From NCBI RefSeq assembly GCF_018531145.1, contig NZ_JAHDSZ010000001.1:310001-374000 (forward strand): a DNA stretch of 64,000 nucleotides, written 5' to 3'. Position 1 is the stretch's first letter, and each line of letters begins with the position of its first letter. A model generated the notes under the pieces. The model had not been told where the DNA came from. It saw only the letters and a list, made by a program, of their open reading frames with translations, and did not search any database. A program made the position numbers and the translations under genes. This DNA is from Canibacter zhuwentaonis. Lineage in GTDB: Bacteria > Actinomycetota > Actinomycetes > Actinomycetales > Microbacteriaceae. This document shows, in pieces, positions 26,150 to 35,053 of this stretch.

Positions 26150-28819
26150 CTAGTTTGCCGCCTGCTCTGTAAGCTGCGCACGCACTCCCTGCAGTGCTGC
26201 TGCAATGGCCTGCGGATCCTGCCCGCCGCCCTGCGCAATATCTGGCTTGCCGCCGCCGCCGCCGCCGAGAATATTCGCTGCCTGTCGCACGAGCTGCCCG
26301 GCGTTAAACTTTTTGTCGCGCGCGAGTTGTGTGGTTGCCGCAGCAACTAGCGGTTTGCTTTCTAGCACAGCACAACACACAACCACCGCGTTGCTGCCTT
26401 CCAGTTGTAACCGGAGCTGCTGCACTATGCCGCGCAGCTCGTCAGCGCTGCTCACGATGCCAATATCAGCGGCAATAAACCGCACATCGCCGACTGTTTG
26501 CAAGCTTTTTAACAGCTGTCGCACTTTTGCGCCGAGTTTTTCAGCTTCGAGCTTGGCGATTTTTTTCTCCGCCGCTTTAAGCTGAGCTGCGAGCTCGCTA
26601 ACCCTGCTAACCACTGCTGCGCGAGGAGCTTTGAGGCTCGAGGAGAGCTCTGTAACCAGGGCGCGTTCTGCTGCAAACTGCTTAAATGCATCAAAACCAA
26701 CAAGCGCCTCAACTCGCCTGTTTGCCGACCCTACAGAGCTTTCGGAAAGGAGATTAATGAGCCCTATCTGAGCCGAGTTTTTAACGTGCGTGCCCGCGCA
26801 CAGCTCGCGCGACCACGATCCGCCAATATCGACCATGCGCACGGTATCGCCGTATTTTTCACTGAACAGCGACATTGCGCCCATAGCCTTTGCTTCATTA
26901 AGCGGCAGCACGCGAGTTACTACTTCAAAAGACTTGTTAATTGCGGTGTTTGAAATATCTTCAATTTCGGTGCGGGTGTCCAGGCTGAGGGCTTCGTTGT
27001 GCGCGAAATCCAGGCGCATATATCCGGATTTGTTGAAAGATCCGCTCTGGTGAGCCTGCTCTCCCAGCACTTCGCGCAGTGCTGCGTGCACAATATGGGT
27101 AGCCGAGTGCGCCTGCTCTGCGGCGAAACGGTGCGCGGGGTCGACGCTGCTGTAAGCGCTATCTGCAACGGCGACCGTACCGTCGGTGATTTTAACCGTG
27201 TGCACGATGAGACCCGGCACTGTTTTTTGCACGTCGAGCACCTCTGCGGTGAATGAATCGCCGTATATTTTGCCGCGATCTGCGGCCTGCCCACCAGCTT
27301 CTGCCCAGAGGGTTGTTTCCTGTAAAACCAGCTCTGCGCTGCTGCCCGCAGTAGCGGAATTAGCGGGCTGACCGTCAACTAGGATACCGAGGATTTTACT
27401 TTTGGTTTCCAGCTGCTCGTAACCGAGGAAAACGGTTTCACCCATTGCGCGCAGTGACTGATAAACAGAGATATCAGCCTTTTGGTTCTTTTTAGCTTTG
27501 GCGTCTGCTTTTGCGCGATCGCGCTGTGCAGTTAGCAGCGTCTCAAAAACCTGTCGGTCTACTTCAAGCCCTGCTTCGGCGGCAATTTCGCTTGTTAGCT
27601 CGATTGGGAAACCGTGGGTGTCGTGCAACAAAAATGCAGCGTCACCTGAAATTAAGCTGCTGTTTTTGTCTGTTGCGGTTGTAACAGCGTTAGAGAGCAG
27701 CTGCAGTCCTGAGCTGAGCGTGCGTAAAAATGTTTGTTCTTCCGCATAAGCTGTGCGCGATATAAACTCAAATTTTTCAGCCACTTCGGGGTATGCGCTG
27801 CTCATTGCGTCACGGGAAATCGGGAAGAGCTCTGGGAAAATAGGTTTTGTAACTCCGAGCAGGCGCATTGACAGCACGATCCGCCGCAAAAGTCGGCGCA
27901 AAATGTAACCGCGCCCGTCTTTTCCCGGGGTTACGCCGTCTGCAATGAGCATTAAACCTGAACGTACGTGGTCGGCTATTACGCGCAAGCGCACGTCAGC
28001 GGCGCTGTTTTGCCCGTATGTAACCCCGGCAATCTCGGCCGCACGATCTAGCACAGGACGCACCTGGTCGATCTCGTACATATTGTCAACGCCCTGCTTA
28101 ATAAAGGCTACGCGCTCGAGCCCTAAGCCGGTGTCAATGTTTTTGTGCGGCAGCTCGCTGAGAATTGTGAACTCAGTTTTGCTCTTAACCTCGGTGATCT
28201 GATACTGCATAAAAACAAGATTCCAGATTTCGACGTAGCGATCATCGTCGGTTGCCGGCCCTCCGTCAACACCGTAAGCTGGTCCACGATCAAAGAAAAT
28301 CTCTGACGACGGTCCTGCCGGCCCGGGCTGACCCGTTGACCAGAAGTTGGTATCTTTGTCGAGCCGCTGGATTCGCTCCGCCGGAAGATCTGAAATTTCG
28401 ATCCAGAGGTTATAAGCCTCGTTATCTTCTTTGTAAACGGTAACCCACAGATCTGTGCTGCTAAAGCCAAGCCCGCCAGCAGACTCTGTGGTCGTTAGAA
28501 ACTCCCAGGCAAAGCTGATGGCTTCGCGCTTAAAGTAGTCGCCGAAAGAAAAGTTGCCACACATTTGAAAAAAAGTACCGTGACGCGGAGTGCGCCCAAC
28601 CTCTTCAATATCGTTTGTGCGGATGCACTTTTGCACACTCGTTGCACGCGGAAACGGCGCCGGCACAACGCCCGTAAGATACGGCACGAACGGCACCATT
28701 CCAGCAACAACAAACATTAGCGTTGGATCGTCGCTAACAAGTGGCGCAGATGGCACAACGGTATGTTTTTTACGGTCGTAAAAATCAAGCCAGCGTTTGT
28801 GTATTTCTGCGGTCTGCAT
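26150..28819 (-). CDS. alaS: Alanyl-tRNA synthetase
   Basis: Charges tRNA-Ala. The 889-residue protein has the class II aminoacylation core at the N-terminus (MCGNFSFGDYFKREAI), the editing domain with zinc ligands HSATH and CAGTH, a coiled-coil linker (LAAQLKAAEKKIAKLEAEKL) and the C-Ala domain with a run of six glycines, GGGGGGKPDIAQGGG. Length and order are complete. It follows the small membrane-anchored protein gene by 62 bases and is translationally tied to ruvX. Confidence 0.98.
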   Translation of the reverse strand: MQTAEIHKRWLDFYDRKKHTVVPSAPLVSDDPTLMFVVAGMVPFVPYLTGVVPAPFPRATSVQKCIRTNDIEEVGRTPRHGTFFQMCGNFSFGDYFKREAISFAWEFLTTTESAGGLGFSSTDLWVTVYKEDNEAYNLWIEISDLPAERIQRLDKDTNFWSTGQPGPAGPSSEIFFDRGPAYGVDGGPATDDDRYVEIWNLVFMQYQITEVKSKTEFTILSELPHKNIDTGLGLERVAFIKQGVDNMYEIDQVRPVLDRAAEIAGVTYGQNSAADVRLRVIADHVRSGLMLIADGVTPGKDGRGYILRRLLRRIVLSMRLLGVTKPIFPELFPISRDAMSSAYPEVAEKFEFISRTAYAEEQTFLRTLSSGLQLLSNAVTTATDKNSSLISGDAAFLLHDTHGFPIELTSEIAAEAGLEVDRQVFETLLTAQRDRAKADAKAKKNQKADISVYQSLRAMGETVFLGYEQLETKSKILGILVDGQPANSATAGSSAELVLQETTLWAEAGGQAADRGKIYGDSFTAEVLDVQKTVPGLIVHTVKITDGTVAVADSAYSSVDPAHRFAAEQAHSATHIVHAALREVLGEQAHQSGSFNKSGYMRLDFAHNEALSLDTRTEIEDISNTAINKSFEVVTRVLPLNEAKAMGAMSLFSEKYGDTVRMVDIGGSWSRELCAGTHVKNSAQIGLINLLSESSVGSANRRVEALVGFDAFKQFAAERALVTELSSSLKAPRAAVVSRVSELAAQLKAAEKKIAKLEAEKLGAKVRQLLKSLQTVGDVRFIAADIGIVSSADELRGIVQQLRLQLEGSNAVVVCCAVLESKPLVAAATTQLARDKKFNAGQLVRQAANILGGGGGGKPDIAQGGGQDPQAIAAALQGVRAQLTEQAAN

Positions 28820-28881
28820 CTTAAATCTGCTTTTCTTTCGGTTACTTATGTTATTTACTCCTTAACGAGTAAGGATTTTGC

Positions 28882-29121
28882 TTATTTCTCGGTATCGGAT
28901 TTATCCGCTGCTTTGGTGTTTTCATCGACACCAAAATCGTTTTCGTCTTTATCTTCCCCCGAATAGCCGTTTACAACCGCGTCGCGAATCTCGCTGTACG
29001 CCTGCACAACCCGGTCAATTACGTTTTCGCCGGCGTTGTTTTTGCTCTCGTTGCGCTTTGTGAAACGTGATACCACGTAACCAATTCCGAAACCTATAGC
29101 TAGTGTAAATAATTTGCGCAT
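28882..29121 (-). CDS. Small membrane-anchored protein, unknown function
   Basis: A 79-residue protein with one N-terminal membrane helix (LFTLAIGFGIGYVVSRF, residues 4-20), a basic patch after it, a short helix that may be amphipathic (NVIDRVVQAYSEIRDAVVNG) and an acidic tail. It resembles the small YtxH-like proteins found between rpsD and alaS in related actinobacteria. AAAGGA precedes the ATG. Its role is not known; the position suggests it belongs to the alaS transcript. Confidence 0.7.
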   Translation of the reverse strand: MRKLFTLAIGFGIGYVVSRFTKRNESKNNAGENVIDRVVQAYSEIRDAVVNGYSGEDKDENDFGVDENTKAADKSDTEK

Positions 29122-29260
29122 TTTTGTTTTCCTTTCTTAAAAGTGTACAGAACAAAAGCAATGATACAGGGCACACCTGCGTAAACAATGTTGAACTATC
29201 TGTGAGCTGTGTCGGCTGAAATCCGCTCCGCTGCAATCTCGCTGTGGCAATATATAAGAT

Positions 29261-30682
29261 ATGAAATTTTTATCCACTCGCGGTTGGCTGCGGCAGGCAA
29301 ACTTTAGTGACATTCTAATTGAAGGGCTTGCCCCGGACGGTGGATTAACCGTGCCTGAGCAGCTCCCGCAGCTCTCGATACCAACTATTGAGAGCTGGCG
29401 CGGACTCAGCTATCCGCAGCTGGCGGCAAAGGTGATCGGAATTTTTTGGGATGATATTTCAGAAGCGGATCTGACAGAACTCGCAAAAAACGCCTACGGG
29501 GAGCAGTTTGCGGCGGCAGAAACTGTGCCGATTAAGCCTTTTACAGTTAATTTTGGGTTAGTTGGTCTGTCAGAGGGACCAACTCTCGCTTTTAAAGATA
29601 TGGCGATGCAGTTTCTAGGCGAAGCTATTCCTTACGTGCTCAAACAGCGCGGTGGAAAACTGAACATTATCGGGGCTACGAGCGGCGATACCGGATCCGC
29701 TGCCGAATACGCTTTCAAAAACAAGCCCCGCACGAGCGTTGTGATGCTCTCCCCCAAGGGTCGAATGAGCGCGTTTCAGCGCGCGCAAATGTACACACTG
29801 GACGTTAAAAATATTCACAATGTGGTTATTGACGGGGCTTTTGACGACTGTCAGAATCTTGTTAAAGAGCTAAACGGTGATCTTGAGTACAAACAGAAGT
29901 ACTCTCTCGGCGTTGTGAACTCTATCAACTTTGTGCGTCTGGCCGCGCAGTGTGTTTACTATTTCTGGGCATGGCTGCGCATTACTGACAAGATGTCTGC
30001 TGCGCAGAAAGAGCGCGCGAAAATTTCTTTCACCGTGCCCAGCGGGAATTTTGGCAATCTGTTTTCTGGAATGCTCGCAAAAGGTCTCGGTCTGCCTGTT
30101 TATCGGCTGGTTATTGCCACCAATGAAAATGATGTGCTGCACGAACTGTTTACAACCGGGGTTTATAAACCTCGCAAAAGTGCGGACACCTTTATAACCT
30201 CGAGCCCGTCTATGGATATTTCTAAAGCATCTAATATTGAGCGGTTTATTTACGAGTTGCTCGGCCGTGATCCCGCCAAACTGGTTGCGGCTTTTGCGGA
30301 GCTTGATCGCAGGGGCGAGCTTGATTTGCGCGCGCACCTGCCAAAGTTTGTCGGCGAGTATCAGCTTGCGAGCGGTGTTTCACGGCACGCTAATAGAATC
30401 ACAACAATACGCCAGATATTTAACGACTACAAGGTGATAATTGATCCGCACACGGCTGACGGCGTAAAAGTTGCGCAGGAGGTACAAGAGAGCGGTGAGA
30501 TTATGTACGTTATGGAGACAGCGAAGCCGCAAAAGTTTGAAACCACAGTATACGAGGCGCTCGGTTTTGCCGCTAAGCTCAGCTTTGAAATGCTTGAAAT
30601 GATGCAGGCGGAGCAGCACACTGTTGAGATGGATTCGGATTCTAAAGAGCTGCGCAAGTTTGTAGCGCGTAACGCGGTTTAA
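29261..30682 (+). CDS. thrC: Threonine synthase
   Basis: PLP enzyme converting phosphohomoserine to threonine. The 473-residue length and the start MKFLSTRGW are typical of the longer class. The PLP lysine lies in GPTLAFKDMAMQFLG (about residues 105-119), the phosphate-binding loop in ATSGDTGSAAEYAF, and PSGNFGNLFSG follows. There is no Shine-Dalgarno before the ATG; TATATA sits at 29251-29256, which would suit a very short or absent leader. It is isolated on the plus strand, with no hom or thrB beside it, and ends at a strong shared terminator. Confidence 0.95.
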   Translation: MKFLSTRGWLRQANFSDILIEGLAPDGGLTVPEQLPQLSIPTIESWRGLSYPQLAAKVIGIFWDDISEADLTELAKNAYGEQFAAAETVPIKPFTVNFGLVGLSEGPTLAFKDMAMQFLGEAIPYVLKQRGGKLNIIGATSGDTGSAAEYAFKNKPRTSVVMLSPKGRMSAFQRAQMYTLDVKNIHNVVIDGAFDDCQNLVKELNGDLEYKQKYSLGVVNSINFVRLAAQCVYYFWAWLRITDKMSAAQKERAKISFTVPSGNFGNLFSGMLAKGLGLPVYRLVIATNENDVLHELFTTGVYKPRKSADTFITSSPSMDISKASNIERFIYELLGRDPAKLVAAFAELDRRGELDLRAHLPKFVGEYQLASGVSRHANRITTIRQIFNDYKVIIDPHTADGVKVAQEVQESGEIMYVMETAKPQKFETTVYEALGFAAKLSFEMLEMMQAEQHTVEMDSDSKELRKFVARNAV

Positions 30683-30695
30683 AAGCGGATATAAA

Positions 30696-30727
30696 AAGCG
30701 GGGCGGAGAATAATTTCCGCCCCGCTT
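30696..30727. terminator. Bidirectional terminator between thrC and rpsD
   Basis: AAGCGGGGCGGA and TCCGCCCCGCTT form a perfect 12-base-pair stem with an 8-base loop. T-rich sequence follows on both strands, so it can end both thrC (plus) and rpsD (minus) transcripts, which converge here. Confidence 0.92.
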
Positions 30728-30738
30728 AAAGTTTTTAT

Positions 30739-31368
30739 TTAGCGACCTGAGTAGTACTCAACAACCAGCTGCTCTTCGCAGGTGATTGGCACCTCAATAC
30801 GCATTGGGCGACGCACCAGTTTAGCTTCTAGCTTGTCAAGGGTTACATCAAGGTATGCAGGAACGGCTGGCAAAACATCAACGTGTCCCCCAACGGCTGC
30901 AACCTGGAAAGGCTCCAGCGCTTCTGAACGCTCTTTAACATGGATAAGCTGACCCGGTTTTACACGGTACGATGGACGATCCACAATTTTGCCGTCAACT
31001 AGGATGTGACGGTGCACAACGATCTGGCGAGCCTGCGCCTGAGTGCGTGCAAAGCCTGCCCGCAAAACTAGCGCGTCAAGGCGCATTTCGAGCAGCTCAA
31101 CCAGGTTTTCACCGGTTAGACCCTGCTGGCGACGCGCCTCGTTGAATACAATGCGCAGCTGCTTCTCGCGAATGCCATACTGCGCGCGTAGACGCTGCTT
31201 CTCGCGCAAGCGTACAGCATAGTCGCTGTCACTTTTACGTTTTGTGCGACCGTGCTGACCCGGAGCGTAAGGACGCTTCTCGAGATAGCGAGCTGCTTTT
31301 GGGGTTAGCGCAATACCGAGCGCGCGGGACTGGCGCACTTTAGCGCGGCTACGAGTTATTTTTGACAT
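30739..31368 (-). CDS. rpsD: Small ribosomal subunit protein S4
   Basis: Primary 16S rRNA-binding protein and assembly initiator. The 209-residue protein contains the S4 RNA-binding domain (RLDALVLRAGFARTQAQARQIVVHRHILVDGK). AAAGGA precedes the ATG. It is monocistronic, as is common outside the alpha operon in actinobacteria, with a 266-base 5' region containing several hairpins, which is where S4 feedback control would be expected. Confidence 0.98.
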   Translation of the reverse strand: MSKITRSRAKVRQSRALGIALTPKAARYLEKRPYAPGQHGRTKRKSDSDYAVRLREKQRLRAQYGIREKQLRIVFNEARRQQGLTGENLVELLEMRLDALVLRAGFARTQAQARQIVVHRHILVDGKIVDRPSYRVKPGQLIHVKERSEALEPFQVAAVGGHVDVLPAVPAYLDVTLDKLEAKLVRRPMRIEVPITCEEQLVVEYYSGR

Positions 31369-31634
31369 ATCGTAATTCCTTTCGATTCATCTTCTGCATT
31401 TTGCTTTGCGCGGAGCGCAAAATGTTTTCTCGGCCTGTGCAATGCCCGCACAAAACATTAATGCAGTGTGCACGCGACATTGCTTACAGCATGAGCTGTA
31501 AGAAAACGACCAGCGCAGAAAATAATCTTCTCTGCCCTGCAAACTAAAAGTTTGTATTCATTAACAACCGCAAGTTACTAATAGACCAATTAAAAACTTT
31601 ACCACAGAGCGGCTAAAAAATTAGCAGCAAGTTG
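31369..31634 (-). promoter_or_regulatory. rpsD promoter region and structured 5' leader
   Basis: This gap between rarA and rpsD holds three inverted repeats on the rpsD leader. The distal one is TTACAGC/GCTGTAA with a 4-base loop (31484-31501). The middle one has outer arms AATGTTTT/AAAACATT (31421-31428, 31452-31459) around TGTGC/GCACA. The proximal one can pair in two ways: CATTTTGC with GCAAAATG (31397-31404, 31417-31424), or TTTGCGC with GCGCAAA (31405-31411, 31415-31421); the two are mutually exclusive, and the first also competes with the middle hairpin at 31421-31424. The proximal hairpin ends about 17 bases before the ribosome binding site. The rarA-proximal half is AT-rich and probably carries the promoter. 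Confidence 0.55.
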
Positions 31635-33008
31635 TTAATCTCCGATAATTTCGCGAATCCTGCGCAACCGCGCCATAACCTCCGCCTCATTACCGTGCGG
31701 CGTGGGCGCGTAGTAGTGTATGCCGCGCAGAGTATCTGGTAAATACTGCTGCCTCACAATCGCGCTCCTATTGGCGTGCGGATACCTGTACCCAACAGCG
31801 TGACCGAGCTTGCGCGCGCCGGGATAGTGCCCGTCACGCAAATGCGCGGGTATCTGCCCGGTCCTGCCGCTTTTAACATCCGCTATTGCCGTGTCAATCG
31901 CGCTGATTACCGCGTTCGATTTGGGCGCGAGAGCAAGATAGATGGTCGCTTCGGCGAGCGGGATCCGCGCTTCGGGCAGCCCGATTAGCTGCGCCGCCTC
32001 TGCTGCTGCGCTTGCAATTAGGAGGGCTTGCGGATCCGCCATACCAATATCTTCTGCCGCGTGCACAATCAAGCGCCGTGCGATAAAGCGCGGATCTTCG
32101 CCCGCAACTATCATGCGGGCCAGATAGTGCAGCGCGGCATCCGGATTGGAGCCGCGAATCGACTTAATAAAAGCGCTTATCACATCGTAGTGCTGGTCGC
32201 CGTTTTTGTCGTATCGCAGCAGCGCGCGGTCAACCACGGAACTGACGTGCTCTGCTGTTATTGTTGCGGATTTATTTGTCCGCGTTGCTGGGTCGCCGGT
32301 GGTTGTTGCAGGGTTATCGTCCGCTAGCGTGCTATCGGCGCTGGCCAGTACGGTGTTGCTCACCGCCTCAAGAGAGGTTAGCGCGCGGCGTGCGTCACCA
32401 GCTGACAGCTGCACAATTGCGGCGAGCGCCTCAGGCGTCAGTCGCACGCTGTCAGCGAGCCCGGTAGGTGAGCTCACAGCGCGGTTAATGAGGGTTGCTA
32501 AATCAGTGTCGGTGAGCGGTTGTAGTGTGAGCTGCAGCGATCGCGAGAGCAGCGGACCAATAACAGCAAAAGAGGGGTTTTCTGTTGTTGCGGCAATTAG
32601 CGTCACCCAGCCGTTTTCGACTCCGGGCAAAAGGGCATCTTGCTGCGACTTGGAGAAGCGGTGAATTTCGTCTAAAAACAGCACCGTTTGCACGCTGAAC
32701 ATATCCCGCTCGGTAAGCGCTGTTTGCATTACATCGCGGACATCTTTGATGCCCGCAGTAACGGCCGAGAGCTCAACAAACTTACGACCGCTGGATTGCG
32801 TGAGAGCCTGCGCGATTGTGGTTTTGCCGGTGCCCGGCGGACCCCAGAGAATAACAGATACTGCGCGGGATGTATCCGCTTCCAGCTGGCGGAGCGGACT
32901 TCCCGGTCGCAGAAGGTGCTGCTGGCCCACAATCTCGTCGAGCGATCGCGGGCGCATCCGCACGGCGAGAGGAGCTGTGGCGAGTGTGCTAAGCGCTGCT
33001 GTGTTCAT
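31635..33008 (-). CDS. rarA: Replication-associated recombination protein A (MgsA/WRNIP1 type AAA ATPase)
   Basis: AAA ATPase of the clamp-loader family that acts at stalled replication forks. The 457-residue protein has Walker A GPPGTGKTTIAQAL, Walker B VLFLDEIHRFSK, sensor 1 (AATTENPSF) and the tetramerisation domain with YDKNGDQHYDVISAFIKSIRGSNPDAALHYLARM. Between the ATPase lid and that domain is an extra stretch made of three 7-residue repeats (NPATTTG, DPATRTN, KSATITA), not expected in the family. It is upstream of rpsD on the same strand. Confidence 0.95.
   Translation of the reverse strand: MNTAALSTLATAPLAVRMRPRSLDEIVGQQHLLRPGSPLRQLEADTSRAVSVILWGPPGTGKTTIAQALTQSSGRKFVELSAVTAGIKDVRDVMQTALTERDMFSVQTVLFLDEIHRFSKSQQDALLPGVENGWVTLIAATTENPSFAVIGPLLSRSLQLTLQPLTDTDLATLINRAVSSPTGLADSVRLTPEALAAIVQLSAGDARRALTSLEAVSNTVLASADSTLADDNPATTTGDPATRTNKSATITAEHVSSVVDRALLRYDKNGDQHYDVISAFIKSIRGSNPDAALHYLARMIVAGEDPRFIARRLIVHAAEDIGMADPQALLIASAAAEAAQLIGLPEARIPLAEATIYLALAPKSNAVISAIDTAIADVKSGRTGQIPAHLRDGHYPGARKLGHAVGYRYPHANRSAIVRQQYLPDTLRGIHYYAPTPHGNEAEVMARLRRIREIIGD
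32253..32315. repeat. Three imperfect 21-base tandem repeats inside rarA
   Basis: Units at 32253-32273, 32274-32294 and 32295-32315 each contain GTTGC at the same spot (spaced 21 bases). On the minus strand they encode NPATTTG, DPATRTN and KSATITA. They lie in the loop between two conserved domains. Confidence 0.75.
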
Positions 33009-33045
33009 TAAAACAATAATAGCGGTGGCTTTGCTGTCAGGCTGT

Positions 33046-33051
33046 TATAAT
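33046..33051 (+). promoter_or_regulatory. Extended -10 promoter of the DUF349 gene
   Basis: TATAAT preceded by TGT reads TGTTATAAT, an extended -10 element (TG at 33043-33044). No good -35 is seen at the proper distance, which extended -10 promoters can tolerate. A start near 33058 would leave a leader of about 54 bases. Confidence 0.6.
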
Positions 33052-33111
33052 TACTTGTAACTGTTAAGAACGCAGTGTTACTAGCGCAACTCATTTATGG
33101 AAAGAGCGAAA

Positions 33112-34338
33112 TTGACTGAAACTAACCAGGGTCGTTGGGGTCGTGTAGACGCAGACGGCACAGTTTATGTGAAAGACAACGGTGAAGAGCGTGAAGTTGG
33201 CCAGTTTTCAGATGGCACTCCCGAAGAAGCGCTTGCGTTGTACGAGCGTCGCTATGCGGATTTGCAGGGCGAGGTGACCCTGCTCGAAGCTCGTATTGCG
33301 AAGGGAACAGCGGATGCGCAGGTGGCGAAAACGGTTGAGAAACTAGCCGGGAAGCTTGTTGCGCCGCACGCTGTTGGTGATCTTGAAGCGCTGCGCAAGC
33401 GGGTTCATGCGCTGTCTGAAAAGGCTCAGGAGTTTGCCACGAAACAGCGTGAGAAACGCGAGCAGGAGCGGGCGGTTGCGTTCCAGGAGCGTGAGGCAAT
33501 TGTTGTGGCAGCGGAGCAGATTGCACAGCGCGTTAATAACGGCGAGAAGCTGCAGTGGAACGACACTTCTAAGATTATGCAGGGGCTGTTTGAAAAGTGG
33601 CAGACGCACCAGAGCACTAGCGCACACCTGCCGAAGTCGCAGGCTGATCAGCTTTGGAAGCGCTTCCGCGACGCTAGAAAAGTTTTTGACAAAGCTAAGA
33701 GCGAGTATTTTGCAAAAACAGAAGCAAAGTTTAAGCTCGCTCGTGAAGCCAAAGAGAACCTGGTTAAACAGGCTGCAGCGCTTGCTGGCAGCGGAGGTGA
33801 CGGGGTTAAAAAGTACCGTGTACTGCTTGATGAGTGGAAAAAAGTAGGCAGCGCGGGTCGTAAATACGAAGACAAGCTGTGGGCTAAGTTCAAAGCGGCC
33901 GGTGACATTGTTTACAACGCTTTAAAAGAAGAGATGGCTGTTACTGACGAAGAGTTCAAGCAGAATCTTGTGTGCAAAGAAGAGTTGCTGGCGGAAGCGG
34001 AAACCTTGCTCAGTGAGTCAAACCACAAGAAGGCGCGTAAGGCTCTGAGCGAATACCAGATGAAATGGGATGAAATTGGTCGTGTGCCGCGGGATCAGGT
34101 GCGTGAGGTTGAGGCGCGGATGCGTAAAATCGAAGCTCACGTGAAAAAACTTGAGGATGATTACTGGCAGGCAACAGATCCTGAGCCGGCTGCCCGCACA
34201 GAGGGGCTGAGCAAACAGCTGAGCGAGTCAATAGCTCAGCTTGAAGCTGAGCTTGTGAACGCGCCGACCAATAAAAAAGCGGCTCTTGAAGAGAAGCTTA
34301 AAACTCAGCGCGAGTGGTTGGCGGCTATTACTCGGTAA
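33112..34338 (+). CDS. DUF349 protein
   Basis: A largely helical, charged protein of unknown function with repeated DUF349 units (visible as LWKRFRDARKVFDKAK and LWAKFKAAGDIVYNALK, about 75 residues apart). I choose the TTG at 33112, giving 408 residues, because GGAAAGAG lies just upstream and homologues begin at the corresponding T-E-T; an ATG at 33097 has no ribosome binding site. The N-terminal WGRVDADGTVYV block is a family mark. It is next to rarA (divergent) and rel, a neighbourhood kept in other actinobacteria. Confidence 0.88.
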   Translation: MTETNQGRWGRVDADGTVYVKDNGEEREVGQFSDGTPEEALALYERRYADLQGEVTLLEARIAKGTADAQVAKTVEKLAGKLVAPHAVGDLEALRKRVHALSEKAQEFATKQREKREQERAVAFQEREAIVVAAEQIAQRVNNGEKLQWNDTSKIMQGLFEKWQTHQSTSAHLPKSQADQLWKRFRDARKVFDKAKSEYFAKTEAKFKLAREAKENLVKQAAALAGSGGDGVKKYRVLLDEWKKVGSAGRKYEDKLWAKFKAAGDIVYNALKEEMAVTDEEFKQNLVCKEELLAEAETLLSESNHKKARKALSEYQMKWDEIGRVPRDQVREVEARMRKIEAHVKKLEDDYWQATDPEPAARTEGLSKQLSESIAQLEAELVNAPTNKKAALEEKLKTQREWLAAITR

Positions 34339-34363
34339 TTGATCACGGGTAGGCTATTAAGCA

Positions 34364-34388
34364 GGGGCGGTGTGTTTTGCACCGTCCC
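34364..34388 (+). terminator. Hairpin after the DUF349 gene
   Basis: GGGGCGGTG (34364-34372) pairs with CACCGTCCC (34380-34388), nine pairs including one G-U, around a 7-base loop. Only a short T-containing tail follows, so termination may be partial. Confidence 0.5.
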
Positions 34389-34444
34389 TTAGCTTTAGGA
34401 AGTTATCCACAGATATTTTTATCCGGTAGCGGATTATCCGCAGT

Positions 34445-35053
34445 ATGGTGCATGATAGTAGCATGAATCAGCAACCATTAATGCAGGGCGCAAAAAGTAT
34501 CCCGCCGGAAATATACATGCTCAAACAGACCGCTTTGGATGCGCACCATCGGCGCGGTGAACTTGTTAGGTGCGGTTTTGGGTATGTGTTAAGCAGCGAG
34601 CCGATCAGTCCCGCTGCACGCCTGCTCAGTTACGGGAAATACTTGTCGCACAGTGTTGTTGTTTGTTCACAGTCGGCAGCCTGGGTATGGGGTGCGTTAA
34701 ACACTTGCCCCCAGAAAATATATCTTAATCCAATGCCCGGGGCGAGTCGGATTAAAACTGAAAAGCTAGCCCCTCTTGGTGAGCAGCACCTGTTTGAACT
34801 GAAGCATACAAGGCTTAGCACACCTGAAATTGTGAGCTTTGGTGGGTTTAGAGTCACAACTCAGATGCGCACGCTGTACGACATACTGTTTAACACCCTA
34901 ACCGTTGAGTTTACCCCCAAGCTGCGGCGCGCCTGCCGGATGCTGACGCTGCAGCTTGGGTTGAGCGGCGCGGATGTTAGAGTGCTGTGCGCGAGCAAGC
35001 GCCATCCTAATAAGGTGCGGGCGTTGAGTAATATTGACCTGGTTTGGAACTGA
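34445..35053 (+). CDS. AbiEi-antitoxin-like / DUF559-neighbour type protein, unknown function
   Basis: A protein of up to 202 residues; the ATG at 34463 is an equally plausible start. Conserved-looking blocks are VCSQSAAWVWGA (about 73-84) and SFGGFRVTTQMRTLYDIL (about 130-147), the pattern seen in many actinobacterial proteins labelled as type IV toxin-antitoxin AbiEi-like. No AbiEii toxin partner is adjacent, so a toxin-antitoxin role is doubtful here. It lies between the DUF349 gene and convergent rel. No Shine-Dalgarno is seen. Function is not assigned. Confidence 0.55.
   Translation: MVHDSSMNQQPLMQGAKSIPPEIYMLKQTALDAHHRRGELVRCGFGYVLSSEPISPAARLLSYGKYLSHSVVVCSQSAAWVWGALNTCPQKIYLNPMPGASRIKTEKLAPLGEQHLFELKHTRLSTPEIVSFGGFRVTTQMRTLYDILFNTLTVEFTPKLRRACRMLTLQLGLSGADVRVLCASKRHPNKVRALSNIDLVWN

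Noticed and set aside
26149-26346. 66-residue N-terminal extension of RuvX
   Set aside because: The extension is alaS sequence read in another frame; GTG at 26148, directly after the alaS stop, gives the standard protein.
25673-26350. A 225-codon open frame opposite ruvX and the end of alaS
   Set aside because: Composition is that of a reverse-strand shadow (Ser, Cys, Ala, Arg rich) and both sense genes are secure.
28855-28872. Small inverted repeat TTACTC/GAGTAA between alaS and the small membrane protein gene
   Set aside because: Only six pairs with no T run; too weak to call a terminator.
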